Below the pieces are notes generated by a model, which was not told the DNA's origin, made no database searches, and saw nothing but the letters and a program-made list of their open reading frames with translations. The position numbers were made by a program, and so were the translations under genes. 50,755 nt of DNA. It comes from Sulfuricurvum sp. GTDB lineage: Bacteria; Campylobacterota; Campylobacteria; Campylobacterales; Sulfurimonadaceae. Below, piece after piece: positions 24,585-33,382 of this stretch (its first letter is position 1; the number at the start of each line of letters is the position of its first letter). The stretch is from contig JAGXFM010000078.1 in assembly GCA_024637215.1 (NCBI GenBank), forward strand, positions 1 to 50,755, written 5' to 3'.

Positions 24585-26378
24585 ATGTACAAACACACCT
24601 TATCACTTGTCGCATCCGCGACACTCGTTGCCGCACTAGGGGCTAATACACTTCAACTTGATCCTATCGTAGTTTCCGCTTCCAAAACCGAACAATCTCT
24701 CAAAGATACCACCGCTAACATCGATGTTATATCCGCCCAAGAGCTCGAAGAAAAACATATCACCTCGGTTATCGATGCACTTAAAACTCTCAGCAATATT
24801 CCGATAGCCCAAAATGGGGGAATAGGAAGTCAAAGTTCATTCTTTCTTCGCGGATTTAGCTCTGAAAATGCCATCGTACTGGTTGATGGTATCCGTTACA
24901 ACGATCCCACTACCACCAAAGGGCAAGCACAGCTCGAACACCTCATGGTCAATGATATTGAGCGGATTGAAATCTTAAAAGGGGCGCAAAGTGGAATTTG
25001 GGGAGCAAACGCCGTCGCCGGTGTGATCAATATCATCACTAAACAAGCAACTGAAAAACTGCGGGTAGGTGCAACAGCAGAATACGGCAGCTACGCAACC
25101 ACAAAATTGGGGGCTAATATCTCCCAAAAAATCGACAACTTATCCTACTATTTCGGGGCGAATCAAATTAAATCCAACGGGTTTTCTTCGATAACACCAA
25201 AAGGGGGGAATCCTGAAGATTACGAAGCAGACGGTTATAAAAATGAAACGGTAAATGCAAAACTCAGCTACAATTTGACCTCATCTGATACCCTCAACGC
25301 ACAACTGAATTTTATTGATGCTTCATCTCAGTACGACGCTTACGCGCAACCTAACAGCGAAGCCAATGAAATTCATCAGATCAACCGTTTGGGAAGTATC
25401 AGCTACGAGCACCGTCTTAATCGTGAGGATTCGATCAGTGCCTCGTTCAGTATCTCTAGTTTTGATAAAAAAGATCCTCTCGGATATACCAAAGCATTTA
25501 TCGGGAATCACAAAGAGGGTTCACTTCAGGGGGGCTATCACTATGCTCCAAACGCCTTTTTGGTTGTTGGAGGAAATGTGCTTAATTCTAAAGATACCGT
25601 TAGTGCTAAAGAACTCGATTCAAAAGGGGTTTTCATAACTAACACAAATCGCTTGGACAATTTCATCCTTAGCGAATCGATCCGCCACGATACATACGAT
25701 ACGTTTGAGGATAAAACTACCGGAAAAATAGGGGCTAAATATAATTTTACAAATGATGTTTCGCTTAGCACCAATTACGGAACCGCCTACAGAACACCTT
25801 CGCTCTTTGAACTCTACGCAAGCTATTATGGGAATACCTATCTCCAACCCGAAACTACCAAAAGTTTCGACATCACGGGAAGCTACAAACATCTAAGTGT
25901 AACGTACTACAACAATCTAGTCGATAATTTAATCGGATCCGATCCATCCACCTACGTCTACGAGCAAGTTCATGGGAAATCACGCCTCAAAGGGTTTGAA
26001 CTCGCTTATAAAAATACCGTTGCAGCAGATTTAGTACTCGATCTTGGATACAACCGTCTTTGGGCTAAAAACCAAGATGACCAAAATATCCAGCGTCGGG
26101 CAAAAAATACGTTTCGAAGTGCTTTGGATTATTATGGAATTAACGAAGTACATTTAGGACTCAACACGCACTATATCGGAACACGCTATGATGATTTAGC
26201 ACAAACAAAACAAACAGGACGTTATACCCTATGGGGGGCAGTCGTTAATTATGAGGCGACCGAGAGTCTCAGTTTCTATCTTAAGGGAGACAATTTGACC
26301 GATAAGCTTTATCAAGAAGTAGAGGGATACGGAACTGCCGGACGAAGTTTTTATGTCGGGCTAAACGCACAATTCTAA
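24585..26378 (+). CDS. TonB-dependent outer-membrane receptor, BtuB-like
   Basis: A 597-residue outer-membrane receptor for active uptake of a scarce nutrient, driven by TonB. It has a signal peptide (about 1-20), a TonB box region (LDPIVVSAS), a plug domain at about 30-150 (FLRGFSSENAIVLVDGIRYN, then IERIEILKGAQSGIWGANAV) and a 22-strand-type barrel ending in an aromatic residue (SFYVGLNAQF). Size and plug sequence fit the BtuB group. The corrinoid substrate is inferred mainly from the operon, which includes cobyric acid synthase. It follows a structured leader. The stop overlaps the next start by TAATG. Confidence 0.85.
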   Translation: MYKHTLSLVASATLVAALGANTLQLDPIVVSASKTEQSLKDTTANIDVISAQELEEKHITSVIDALKTLSNIPIAQNGGIGSQSSFFLRGFSSENAIVLVDGIRYNDPTTTKGQAQLEHLMVNDIERIEILKGAQSGIWGANAVAGVINIITKQATEKLRVGATAEYGSYATTKLGANISQKIDNLSYYFGANQIKSNGFSSITPKGGNPEDYEADGYKNETVNAKLSYNLTSSDTLNAQLNFIDASSQYDAYAQPNSEANEIHQINRLGSISYEHRLNREDSISASFSISSFDKKDPLGYTKAFIGNHKEGSLQGGYHYAPNAFLVVGGNVLNSKDTVSAKELDSKGVFITNTNRLDNFILSESIRHDTYDTFEDKTTGKIGAKYNFTNDVSLSTNYGTAYRTPSLFELYASYYGNTYLQPETTKSFDITGSYKHLSVTYYNNLVDNLIGSDPSTYVYEQVHGKSRLKGFELAYKNTVAADLVLDLGYNRLWAKNQDDQNIQRRAKNTFRSALDYYGINEVHLGLNTHYIGTRYDDLAQTKQTGRYTLWGAVVNYEATESLSFYLKGDNLTDKLYQEVEGYGTAGRSFYVGLNAQF

Positions 26379-26938
26379 TGAAACTCTCATTTCGCCCCTA
26401 CCTCCGTTACAAATTTCTAAACGCCCTCTTCACCGGTATGGTGGGGGGATCGGTATTTACAATCTATGCGACCCTTAGCCCCTCGACATTCTCGATCGGG
26501 GGGATACTCCTCGCACTGGGGATGATGGGGATGGCATACGTGTATCATCGCCTGATGAATCTCCGTACTTTTTTCCGCTTTACTCTGGCTACCGAACTCA
26601 TCATGCTCCTTATGGTAGGGTATTATCTGCTGTTTTCCACTCATATTATGAGCGCTTTAATCATTTACGTCGCCTATCAGTTCTCCTTTATCTTCGGGGG
26701 GTATTTGGTACGAGCTGAAACCCATTTTGCCCGACATGCACGGATGATGGGATGGATCGATGTTGCTAAACAGCAAGGCTCTCTCGCAGGGCTAGCACTC
26801 TCGTACGGATTTTACAAACTCATAGAGCATTATGGAGTCATCAAAGCTTCAGAACAAGTCTATGATTTGCATTTTGTACTGTTTGCTCTGGAGGGGTTGA
26901 TTATTCTTGCTTTGCTCCGAGCGTTTAGGAAAAAATAG
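26378..26938 (+). CDS. Polytopic membrane protein between BtuB-like and CobQ genes, unknown function
   Basis: A 186-residue protein with about six hydrophobic segments (roughly 14-32, 38-56, 64-84, 88-108, 130-146 and 165-182) and a positively charged N-terminus and C-terminus. Between segments four and five is a cytosolic-looking loop with RAETHFARHARMMGW. I do not recognise the family. The six-segment layout is like half of a major-facilitator transporter, but no MFS signature is visible. It overlaps the receptor gene by one base, and cobQ begins immediately after its stop, so it is firmly in the corrinoid operon. No BtuCDF genes are in the window. An inner-membrane step in corrinoid transport is an attractive but unproven role. 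Confidence 0.7.
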   Translation: MKLSFRPYLRYKFLNALFTGMVGGSVFTIYATLSPSTFSIGGILLALGMMGMAYVYHRLMNLRTFFRFTLATELIMLLMVGYYLLFSTHIMSALIIYVAYQFSFIFGGYLVRAETHFARHARMMGWIDVAKQQGSLAGLALSYGFYKLIEHYGVIKASEQVYDLHFVLFALEGLIILALLRAFRKK

Positions 26939-28279
26939 ATGCGATCAATTTCCATTTTCGGCACCTCGTCTGATGCGGGAAAATCGACGCTCACCTTTGT
27001 GATCGGAAAACTCCTCCAAGAACGGGGGATCAACGTCGGGGTGTTTAAAGCTCAGAACGTTTCCAACAATGCTCATGTCTGCGACGACGGGTCTGAAATC
27101 GCCATCGCTCAGTATTTTCAAGCCGACGTATTAGGGATACCGACGAGCTACCACCTCAACCCGATCCTCCTCAAATCGGGGCATGGAAACAGCGCGTCGT
27201 TGATTGTAAAGGGGCACGTCGTGGAAGACAAAGAGGTGCGAGAGTATTACCGTGATCTCGATTCTCTAAAACCCGCCGTGGATGAGTGCTTTGAATATCT
27301 GAGTGAACGTTATGAGTGCGTAATATGCGAGGGGGCGGGGAGCCCCGTCGAGCTGAACCTAATGGAGAAAGACCTCTCCAATATCTACATCGCCGATACC
27401 TACGATACTAAAATCATCCTCGTCGCCGACATCGAACGCGGAGGGGTTTTTGCCTCGATCTGGGGGGTTTATAATCTCCTCCCCCAAAAGCTCAAACATA
27501 ATGTTATCGGGGTGATCATCAACAAATTTCGCGGGGATCGGAGTCTGTTTGACGAGGGGATTACGATCATTGAAGAGCGTTTTGGTATCCCTGTCCTCGG
27601 AGTCCTCCCCTATACCCCGTTCAACCTCGGGTTTGAAGACTCCCAGAGTCTGAAGAACTTCGTTCAAAACAAACCCAATCCCGTGAAAAAGATCGGGATC
27701 ATTAACTATCCCACGATGAGCAACTACAACGATTTTGAACCCCTTATCGCAAATGAGGAGCTTTTCGTCGAGTTTATCACCTCCAATGTTTCGCTGGAGA
27801 GTTTTGATCTCATTATTCTCCCCGGAAGTAAATTGGTCATAAAAGATTTACAGTGGCTGAAAAAAACAGGGCTGTTCGACGCACTTAAAGCGCGACAAAA
27901 AGAGATACTGGGGATTTGCGGCGGATATCAGATGATGTTTGAAACCATCATCGACGAGTGGTGTGTCGAAACCTCAGAACCGATGAGCGAAGAAGCTCTC
28001 GGGTTTGTCGATGACGTTATTGTCTTTCAAAAAGAGAAAATACTTAAAAAAGGGGAATACACCCTCTTCGGCAAAACGGTGAAGGGCTTCGAAATCCATC
28101 ATGGTGTGAGTACCAAATATCCGCTGTCGTATGAAAAGGGAAATATCAAAGGGACGTTTGTTCACGGAATTTTTGAGGATGAGGTGTTTAAAGCGTATAA
28201 GAAAAAAACGATTGATGCGTTTATGGAGACAATGAGAGGCGAGATCGATATGGAGAGGATTCTGAAACATGTCGTATAG
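26939..28279 (+). CDS. cobQ: Cobyric acid synthase CobQ/CbiP
   Basis: Glutamine- and ATP-dependent amidase that amidates four carboxyl groups of adenosylcobyrinic a,c-diamide. The N-terminal ATP domain has the modified P-loop GTSSDAGKSTL and the family motif KAQNVSNNAHV. The C-terminal class-I-like glutaminase domain has the nucleophile Cys in GICGGYQMM and the His motif GTFVHGIFED. The 446-residue length is slightly below the usual 480-510. The last 11 bases overlap the next gene. Its presence next to a BtuB-like receptor suggests salvage or late-stage synthesis of cobamides; early corrin-ring genes are not in the window. Confidence 0.94.
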   Translation: MRSISIFGTSSDAGKSTLTFVIGKLLQERGINVGVFKAQNVSNNAHVCDDGSEIAIAQYFQADVLGIPTSYHLNPILLKSGHGNSASLIVKGHVVEDKEVREYYRDLDSLKPAVDECFEYLSERYECVICEGAGSPVELNLMEKDLSNIYIADTYDTKIILVADIERGGVFASIWGVYNLLPQKLKHNVIGVIINKFRGDRSLFDEGITIIEERFGIPVLGVLPYTPFNLGFEDSQSLKNFVQNKPNPVKKIGIINYPTMSNYNDFEPLIANEELFVEFITSNVSLESFDLIILPGSKLVIKDLQWLKKTGLFDALKARQKEILGICGGYQMMFETIIDEWCVETSEPMSEEALGFVDDVIVFQKEKILKKGEYTLFGKTVKGFEIHHGVSTKYPLSYEKGNIKGTFVHGIFEDEVFKAYKKKTIDAFMETMRGEIDMERILKHVV

Positions 28280-28700
28280 AAAATGGTTCGACGCTCACGG
28301 CTTAAAACATCGTGTTATTATGGAGAAACTCACCCACCTCAGTGATGAGGAGGTGATTGTCTATTTTCGGTTTGAAAACATGGTCAAAAACGAGAGTGAT
28401 TTTTGCCCACTCTACGCGGAGAATAAAAAGTGCCACGATACGAAAGAACTTAACTGCTATCTCTGCGCTTGTCCCAACTTCCGTTTCAACGATCAAGGCT
28501 TTACGCGTGAGGGTGAACAAACCCTCTTTAGTACCTGCTCCATCGAGAGTCCTGAGGGGGATCGTTTTACGAGTGACACCGCCATCCACCAAAACTGTAC
28601 CGGATGTATCGTTCCCCACCGTGAGAGCTATATTAAAAAAATGTTCAATCGCGATTGGTTTAGCATAATGGAAGAAGTCCCCTCCGATAAAAACTTATAA
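28269..28700 (+). CDS. Cysteine-rich small-domain protein (corrinoid operon)
   Basis: A 143-residue soluble protein. Its core has the metal-binding pattern FCPLYAENKKCHDT, NCYLCACPNFRF, a Cys-Ser pair and HQNCTGCIVPHRESY. This matches a family known as the Cys-rich small domain, often found beside cobalamin genes. The clustered Cys and His residues suggest a zinc site or an iron-sulfur cluster. Exact function is unknown. It overlaps cobQ by 11 bases and ends the operon. Confidence 0.75.
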   Translation: MSYRKWFDAHGLKHRVIMEKLTHLSDEEVIVYFRFENMVKNESDFCPLYAENKKCHDTKELNCYLCACPNFRFNDQGFTREGEQTLFSTCSIESPEGDRFTSDTAIHQNCTGCIVPHRESYIKKMFNRDWFSIMEEVPSDKNL

Positions 28701-28702
28701 CG

Positions 28703-28740
28703 TTACCGTTACCTAGAGTATACGATTGTTACGGTAAAAT
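28703..28740 (+). promoter_or_regulatory. Promoter region of tamA with inverted repeat
   Basis: TTACCGT (28703-28709) and ACGGTAA (28731-28737) form an inverted repeat, and GTTACC is tandemly repeated at 28702-28713. A -10-like TAAAAT (28735-28740) overlaps the right arm, so a bound protein could affect transcription of tamA. No known regulator is recognised. Confidence 0.35.
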
Positions 28741-28768
28741 GGAGTCAAAATCATTATAAGGGGGGTAC

Positions 28769-30463
28769 ATGCGGTTTGCGGTAGGGATAGTGTTAATCGT
28801 CGCAACGCTTTTAAGTGCACCCCTTCCGATCTCTTTCAGCGGCAATGAAAAAATCTCGTCCGATCAGCTTTTCGGGGTATTAGGATTACGAAAACCCTAC
28901 GGAATCGAAGTGTGGGAAGATCAACCCGCCATCGAGCCCATCGCGGTCTCCCAAAGTGTTTCGGCCCTCACCAGCTTCTATCGCTCCAAAGGTTTTTACC
29001 ATGCCCGTGTTACCTCCGAAGCAACCGAAGAGGCCGTTGTTTTTAAAATCCAAGAAAACAACCCCATCCGTATCGGGGATATTAAAATCAACAGCTTGTT
29101 AGATATTGAGCCGGTTATTGCACTCAAAATGGACGCTCTTTTTGATCAAGAAGCCTTTTCTGAATCCAAATCGGCGATTAAAAAACGTTACGGTGAAGCG
29201 GGCTATTGTAATGCACAGTTCAACACCAAAGCGTGGGTCGATATCGAAACCGACCGTACCTATCTCCTCTTTGAGGCTACTCCGGGAGAGCTGTGTACGT
29301 TTGGAGCGATCAGCGCCGAATCCACTCCGAATATCAATGGGCAACTCACCGCGTCAATGCTCAAATTTAACGAGGGAGACCCCTACAGCGTCGAATCGAT
29401 TCGTTTGAGTTATGAAGCTCTTTACGCCCAAGAGGGAATTACACGTGTTGTTATCAACGATAATGAACGCAACGGAAGTATCGTTCCGATCTCTCTCAGC
29501 ATCGAAGAGGCGGAGCGTCCGATCCGCTTTACTGCCGGTGTGGGGTACAGCAGCGATCAGGGTTTCGCGGCACAAACGGGACTCAAACACCGTAATTTTT
29601 TCGGTGATCTTAAAACCCTCTCGCTAGATGCACGCTATTCTGAGATTAAACAAGAGGCCTCGGGGAACATTGCACTCCCTCTGCGTAATCGTGGGACCTT
29701 AGGGGGAGAAATCGGTTATAGTAACGAAATTTTTGATGGGTATAAAACCGAAAGTATTTACGAAAAATTAACCGCAAAATATCAAGACACCCCCGCGTCT
29801 GCGATGGTCGGCGTATTGTTCGATGAGGTGAACACTTATGAATCAAAAGATACCAGTACTTTTCCTAATTCCAAGCTCTTCATCACCTCACCGCTGGGAG
29901 AGATCAACTATGATACCCGCGATAAACCGCTGGAACCGACCAGAGGGTATTGGCTCAATGCTAAAGTGAGCGGATCCCTCCAATCGGTCGTTGTTTCAGA
30001 CGCTACCTATTTTAAAAGCCTCCTCTCCGGAGCGTACATCACCAGTATCGAGGAACATGTCTTCGGGGCGAAACTCAAATGGGGAACCCTGCGATTATAC
30101 AACGGAGAGCTCCCCTCATCGTACCATTTTTATGCAGGGGGGGTGAACTCCAACCGTGCCTATACCTATCGTGATTTGGGACCTAAAAATAGCAGCGGCG
30201 ACCCTATCGGTTTCTCCTCTCTCACGGAGGGATCGCTAGAATACCGTTTTCCGATCTATCAGGAATTTCGGGGGGTCTTATTCACCGATCTCACCTTCGC
30301 TTCGCAAGAGACTTTTCCTGATTATGCGAACGATAGCTATCTAGGGGTAGGGGTGGGGCTTCGTTATGTTACTCCCGTCGGTCCGGTCGCCCTTGACGTA
30401 GGATTTGATCCCGAAGAGATGGGACAATACGCCATCCATTTTCGGATCGGAGAGCTGTTTTGA
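28769..30463 (+). CDS. tamA: Omp85-family outer-membrane protein, TamA-like
   Basis: Outer-membrane half of the translocation and assembly module. The 564-residue protein has an N-terminal signal sequence, POTRA-like domains over about 20-240 (IRIGDIKINS, YRSKGFYHARV) and a C-terminal Omp85 16-strand barrel (GVGYSSDQGFAAQTGLKHRN, YDTRDKPLEPTRGYWLN, and the lid/barrel motif with GGVNSNRAYTYRDLGP), ending in aromatic RIGELF. TamA rather than BamA is inferred because a TamB gene follows, overlapping by four bases. Confidence 0.9.
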   Translation: MRFAVGIVLIVATLLSAPLPISFSGNEKISSDQLFGVLGLRKPYGIEVWEDQPAIEPIAVSQSVSALTSFYRSKGFYHARVTSEATEEAVVFKIQENNPIRIGDIKINSLLDIEPVIALKMDALFDQEAFSESKSAIKKRYGEAGYCNAQFNTKAWVDIETDRTYLLFEATPGELCTFGAISAESTPNINGQLTASMLKFNEGDPYSVESIRLSYEALYAQEGITRVVINDNERNGSIVPISLSIEEAERPIRFTAGVGYSSDQGFAAQTGLKHRNFFGDLKTLSLDARYSEIKQEASGNIALPLRNRGTLGGEIGYSNEIFDGYKTESIYEKLTAKYQDTPASAMVGVLFDEVNTYESKDTSTFPNSKLFITSPLGEINYDTRDKPLEPTRGYWLNAKVSGSLQSVVVSDATYFKSLLSGAYITSIEEHVFGAKLKWGTLRLYNGELPSSYHFYAGGVNSNRAYTYRDLGPKNSSGDPIGFSSLTEGSLEYRFPIYQEFRGVLFTDLTFASQETFPDYANDSYLGVGVGLRYVTPVGPVALDVGFDPEEMGQYAIHFRIGELF

Positions 30464-32448
30464 AACGATGGTTCTCACTCCCGTGGCGCAAATGGTTTAA
30501 ACACCTGTTTGTAACCGCCCATTTTCTCCTCTACAGCGCCGTCCTCATCTTCTCGGCGATACTCTATATCGCCTTTCGTCCCGACGGTTTGCACCTCGTC
30601 AATACCTACTTTTTAAAACCGCTCGGAATAAACTATTCCCATGCAGAAGGGTCATTACTCGAAGGGTTTACCCTCCATAACCTCCGCACCGAGAATACCG
30701 AGACAAAAACATTCATCCTCAAATACAACCTTGTTAAAATGATAGAGGGGGAGCACACGATCGATTCGGTGAAAATCGACGGTTTACGCCTCCATTTGGA
30801 TGACTTTCTAAGCGAAGACGACTCCATTTGGCCATTTCCTACTTTCAAACTTCGTGAGGTCACAATCACCAATCTTCAGCTTATCAGTTCTTATCCGATT
30901 GAACTCGATATCTATGGGAAAAACGGAACCTACGATGGAGACAACCTGAGCTTCGCTTCGTTGAACGCAACCCTAAAATCCCGTTATGCGAGCGGTGCTA
31001 TTCACGGGACACTACGCAATAACGCCCTTAGTGGGATAAGTGATATCTATCCCAATGCTGCCGAACTCACCTCCTACAGCGGTCGTTTTACAACGCTTCC
31101 CAGAGTTCTACGTGTAAACATTACGGAACTCTCAAATGAAAAAGCGATTTTACGAACGAATATTGCTGTGTTGCACTCCAAACAAAACCCCGAGATTCAA
31201 GCTAAAGCGATTACCCTTGATTTTAACTACCTCTATGAAAACGGCTATTTTAATATCAATGCCCTCTACTCTCTAGTACATCGCTCAGATGCGATACAAA
31301 CCAAGCAGCATCTCCGTTACGCGCTTGAGGGGAGAACCTCTACGGAGTTTGAGGGAAAAATTTCCTCGGTTCACCCCCTCCCCTCCAATATACTGCGCGG
31401 AGAATTTACCGATGATACTAAGGGGCTGATCGGAAAACTCACCCTCGATGGGAGTACCCTATATCTTTCCAGTAAAGATTATGACCGTTTTAACTGGAAG
31501 ATCCAAAGCAACTACTCCAATTTAGCCTTTGTTAAAACGCTTCCTAAGATGCTCCGTTCCTCGCCGCTTCGTTTCAGCGGAGAAGGGAGCTATCTCGTTA
31601 GTACGGATACCCTCAACGGAAAAGTTGACGCCGCACATAGCCATGCCCTCTTTAGCGGATCATTTTCAACCCGAGACGGACACCACGCACTAGATGGAAA
31701 TCTCACCCTCCCCAGCGATGCACCCATGTGGAAGAACTGGGCACATAAGCCGCCGAAACATCTTAACCTCTCGATCAATGATGAAAATAACGCCACCCAT
31801 ATTCATCTTGCAGGCGATTCGCTCTCCCTTTCCACCCTTATTTCAGGGGTAAAAGTTACTGCATCAGGCAACTATCTCGGTGCATTTTTTGACATTACCG
31901 GTTCCCTCGGTGCAACCCAAAACAGTTTCGATGTCGAAACCCTAATCCCATCGGTGTTTGCCACCCTCTCTAAAGTACACCCGATGGAGTTGTATGCAGG
32001 GGAATACTACGATGGCGAAATTCGTGCCAAAACCCATATAAGTTTGGGCAATACCCTCAGGGTTCAAAGTGATATCAAAATTCCGTGGTACGCCGCCGTT
32101 CTCGATTCAAAACGGGCGTATGGGGGGACTGATGGCTCTATGCGTATGGAGTATCGCGATGGCAAAATTACCGTAACAAACTACCGCTTTGAAATCGCCG
32201 ATCATATTATTACAACCGATAAAACCTCCTACCTCCATCTGAGCCCTGAGGGAGAGCTTATCATCGACGAGTGGTGGATATTGACACCCTGCACCTCAGT
32301 GGAATTATTGCCTCAGATCTTCGTACCTCGCTGCGGCTGCGTTCGGATCGTTTCAGTTATAAAGGGCCCGAAGGGGATGCACACGCTTCTGCTGATATCA
32401 CCTTTATCCGGGATACGGAAGCAAACCAAAATCTTTACGGTGTGTTAA
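30460..32448 (+). CDS. tamB: TamB, N-terminal and central part (frameshifted gene)
   Basis: TamB is a very long inner-membrane-anchored beta-helical protein that spans the periplasm and works with TamA in outer-membrane homeostasis. This fragment starts at a TTG overlapping the tamA stop (TTGA), with GGAGAG upstream. It has an N-terminal membrane anchor (about 17-38) and long stretches of beta-rich repeats. The true TamB reading ends near residue 604 (LSPEGELIIDE). The remaining 58 residues, starting WWILTPCT and rich in Cys and Pro, are out-of-frame sequence. The C-terminal TamB domain continues one frame away in the ORF starting at 32271. Confidence 0.8.
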   Translation: MKRWFSLPWRKWFKHLFVTAHFLLYSAVLIFSAILYIAFRPDGLHLVNTYFLKPLGINYSHAEGSLLEGFTLHNLRTENTETKTFILKYNLVKMIEGEHTIDSVKIDGLRLHLDDFLSEDDSIWPFPTFKLREVTITNLQLISSYPIELDIYGKNGTYDGDNLSFASLNATLKSRYASGAIHGTLRNNALSGISDIYPNAAELTSYSGRFTTLPRVLRVNITELSNEKAILRTNIAVLHSKQNPEIQAKAITLDFNYLYENGYFNINALYSLVHRSDAIQTKQHLRYALEGRTSTEFEGKISSVHPLPSNILRGEFTDDTKGLIGKLTLDGSTLYLSSKDYDRFNWKIQSNYSNLAFVKTLPKMLRSSPLRFSGEGSYLVSTDTLNGKVDAAHSHALFSGSFSTRDGHHALDGNLTLPSDAPMWKNWAHKPPKHLNLSINDENNATHIHLAGDSLSLSTLISGVKVTASGNYLGAFFDITGSLGATQNSFDVETLIPSVFATLSKVHPMELYAGEYYDGEIRAKTHISLGNTLRVQSDIKIPWYAAVLDSKRAYGGTDGSMRMEYRDGKITVTNYRFEIADHIITTDKTSYLHLSPEGELIIDEWWILTPCTSVELLPQIFVPRCGCVRIVSVIKGPKGMHTLLLISPLSGIRKQTKIFTVC

Positions 32449-33293
32449 ATATTCTTGATGCGACCGTTACCTACCTGCCGCTTCAAGAGTTCAAAGTAAT
32501 GGACGATGACATTATCATTATCCAAGACGTTCGTCCCCCTAGCAATGCGAAACTCTCCATGAACCTCCGTATTACCGCGAGTGAACCGATCCGTTTTATA
32601 ACCAAAGAGCTTAACGTGCAGCTTATTCCCGATATCACCCTCTGGAAAGATCCTACCGAGGCAATGGAGATTTTGGGAATGGTCACTATCCCCTCAGGCA
32701 GTGCAACAACAGCAGGAAAAGCATTTACAATCAAGCCCTCAGAGATCTATTTCGGCGGAGATGTCCCTATCAACCCTTATCTCAACCTCACCATTGGACA
32801 TGAAGTCGATTACAAAAAAATCCTTATTTATGTGACCCATACCCTCGATTCGCCGATCTTCCTCTTTAGTTCCGATCCGGTCATGAGCCAAAATGACATT
32901 ATGAGCTATATCCTCTTCGGCGGTCCCGCCAACACCACCTCCGGTGGAGACAGCTCTACCTCAACCGTACGTGCCGATGCTACTAATTTTATGCTGGGAG
33001 CAGGGCTCAAAGGGCTCATTAGTGGAGCGACCAAACTTCAGATCGATACCATGAACATTCTCACCACCGCAGAGGGGGGGATGGGATTTGAGGTTGGGGC
33101 ACGCCTTAATAAAGATTTGAGAATCCTTTACAAAAATGATACCCTCTCCAGCGTCCTCATCCAATACTCACTCAACCGATGGCTAAGGTTGGATGCCGAT
33201 GTTCATGAGTTGGGGCAGGGGATCAATGCCATCTATATCAAAGATTTTCGCGATTTTCTCCCCCACAATAAAAAGGTTAATACCGCCAAGTGA
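32271..33293 (+). CDS. tamB: TamB, C-terminal DUF490 domain (frameshifted gene)
   Basis: This 340-residue frame holds the conserved TamB C-terminal domain: LGMVTIPSGSATTAGKAF, YFGGDVPINPYLNLTIGHEV, a segment with SDPVMSQNDIMSYILFGGP, and a final DFRDFLP. It overlaps the first fragment by 178 bases in another frame. It can start at GTG 32271 but has no well-placed ribosome binding site, and the same frame is closed at 32247-32249, so the frame change must fall in 32250-32271. One extra G in GACGAGTGG would restore one protein of about 945 residues. Either the gene is truly broken or the base was lost in sequencing or assembly. Confidence 0.8.
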   Translation: MVDIDTLHLSGIIASDLRTSLRLRSDRFSYKGPEGDAHASADITFIRDTEANQNLYGVLNILDATVTYLPLQEFKVMDDDIIIIQDVRPPSNAKLSMNLRITASEPIRFITKELNVQLIPDITLWKDPTEAMEILGMVTIPSGSATTAGKAFTIKPSEIYFGGDVPINPYLNLTIGHEVDYKKILIYVTHTLDSPIFLFSSDPVMSQNDIMSYILFGGPANTTSGGDSSTSTVRADATNFMLGAGLKGLISGATKLQIDTMNILTTAEGGMGFEVGARLNKDLRILYKNDTLSSVLIQYSLNRWLRLDADVHELGQGINAIYIKDFRDFLPHNKKVNTAK

Positions 33294-33311
33294 GGGAGAA
33301 TTAAATGGTTC

Positions 33312-33325
33312 TTGATTTTGATCAA
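33312..33325 (+). promoter_or_regulatory. FNR/NNR-type site of hemerythrin operon
   Basis: TTGATTTTGATCAA matches the FNR-family consensus TTGAT-N4-ATCAA perfectly. A -10 element TATACT lies at 33348-33353. With a start near 33360, the site is centred at about -41.5, the classic position for activation by FNR/CRP-type proteins. This predicts induction by low oxygen or nitric oxide. Confidence 0.75.
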
Positions 33326-33382
33326 GAAATATCTCCTTTGGACTTTTTATACTGTCACATCTAAAAAACCAAAGGAACAGCC

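Noticed and set aside
32250-32280. Programmed -1 frameshift in tamB
   Set aside because: No X-XXY-YYZ slippery heptamer and no clear stimulatory structure at the junction. TamB is not known to need frameshifting. A lost base is simpler.
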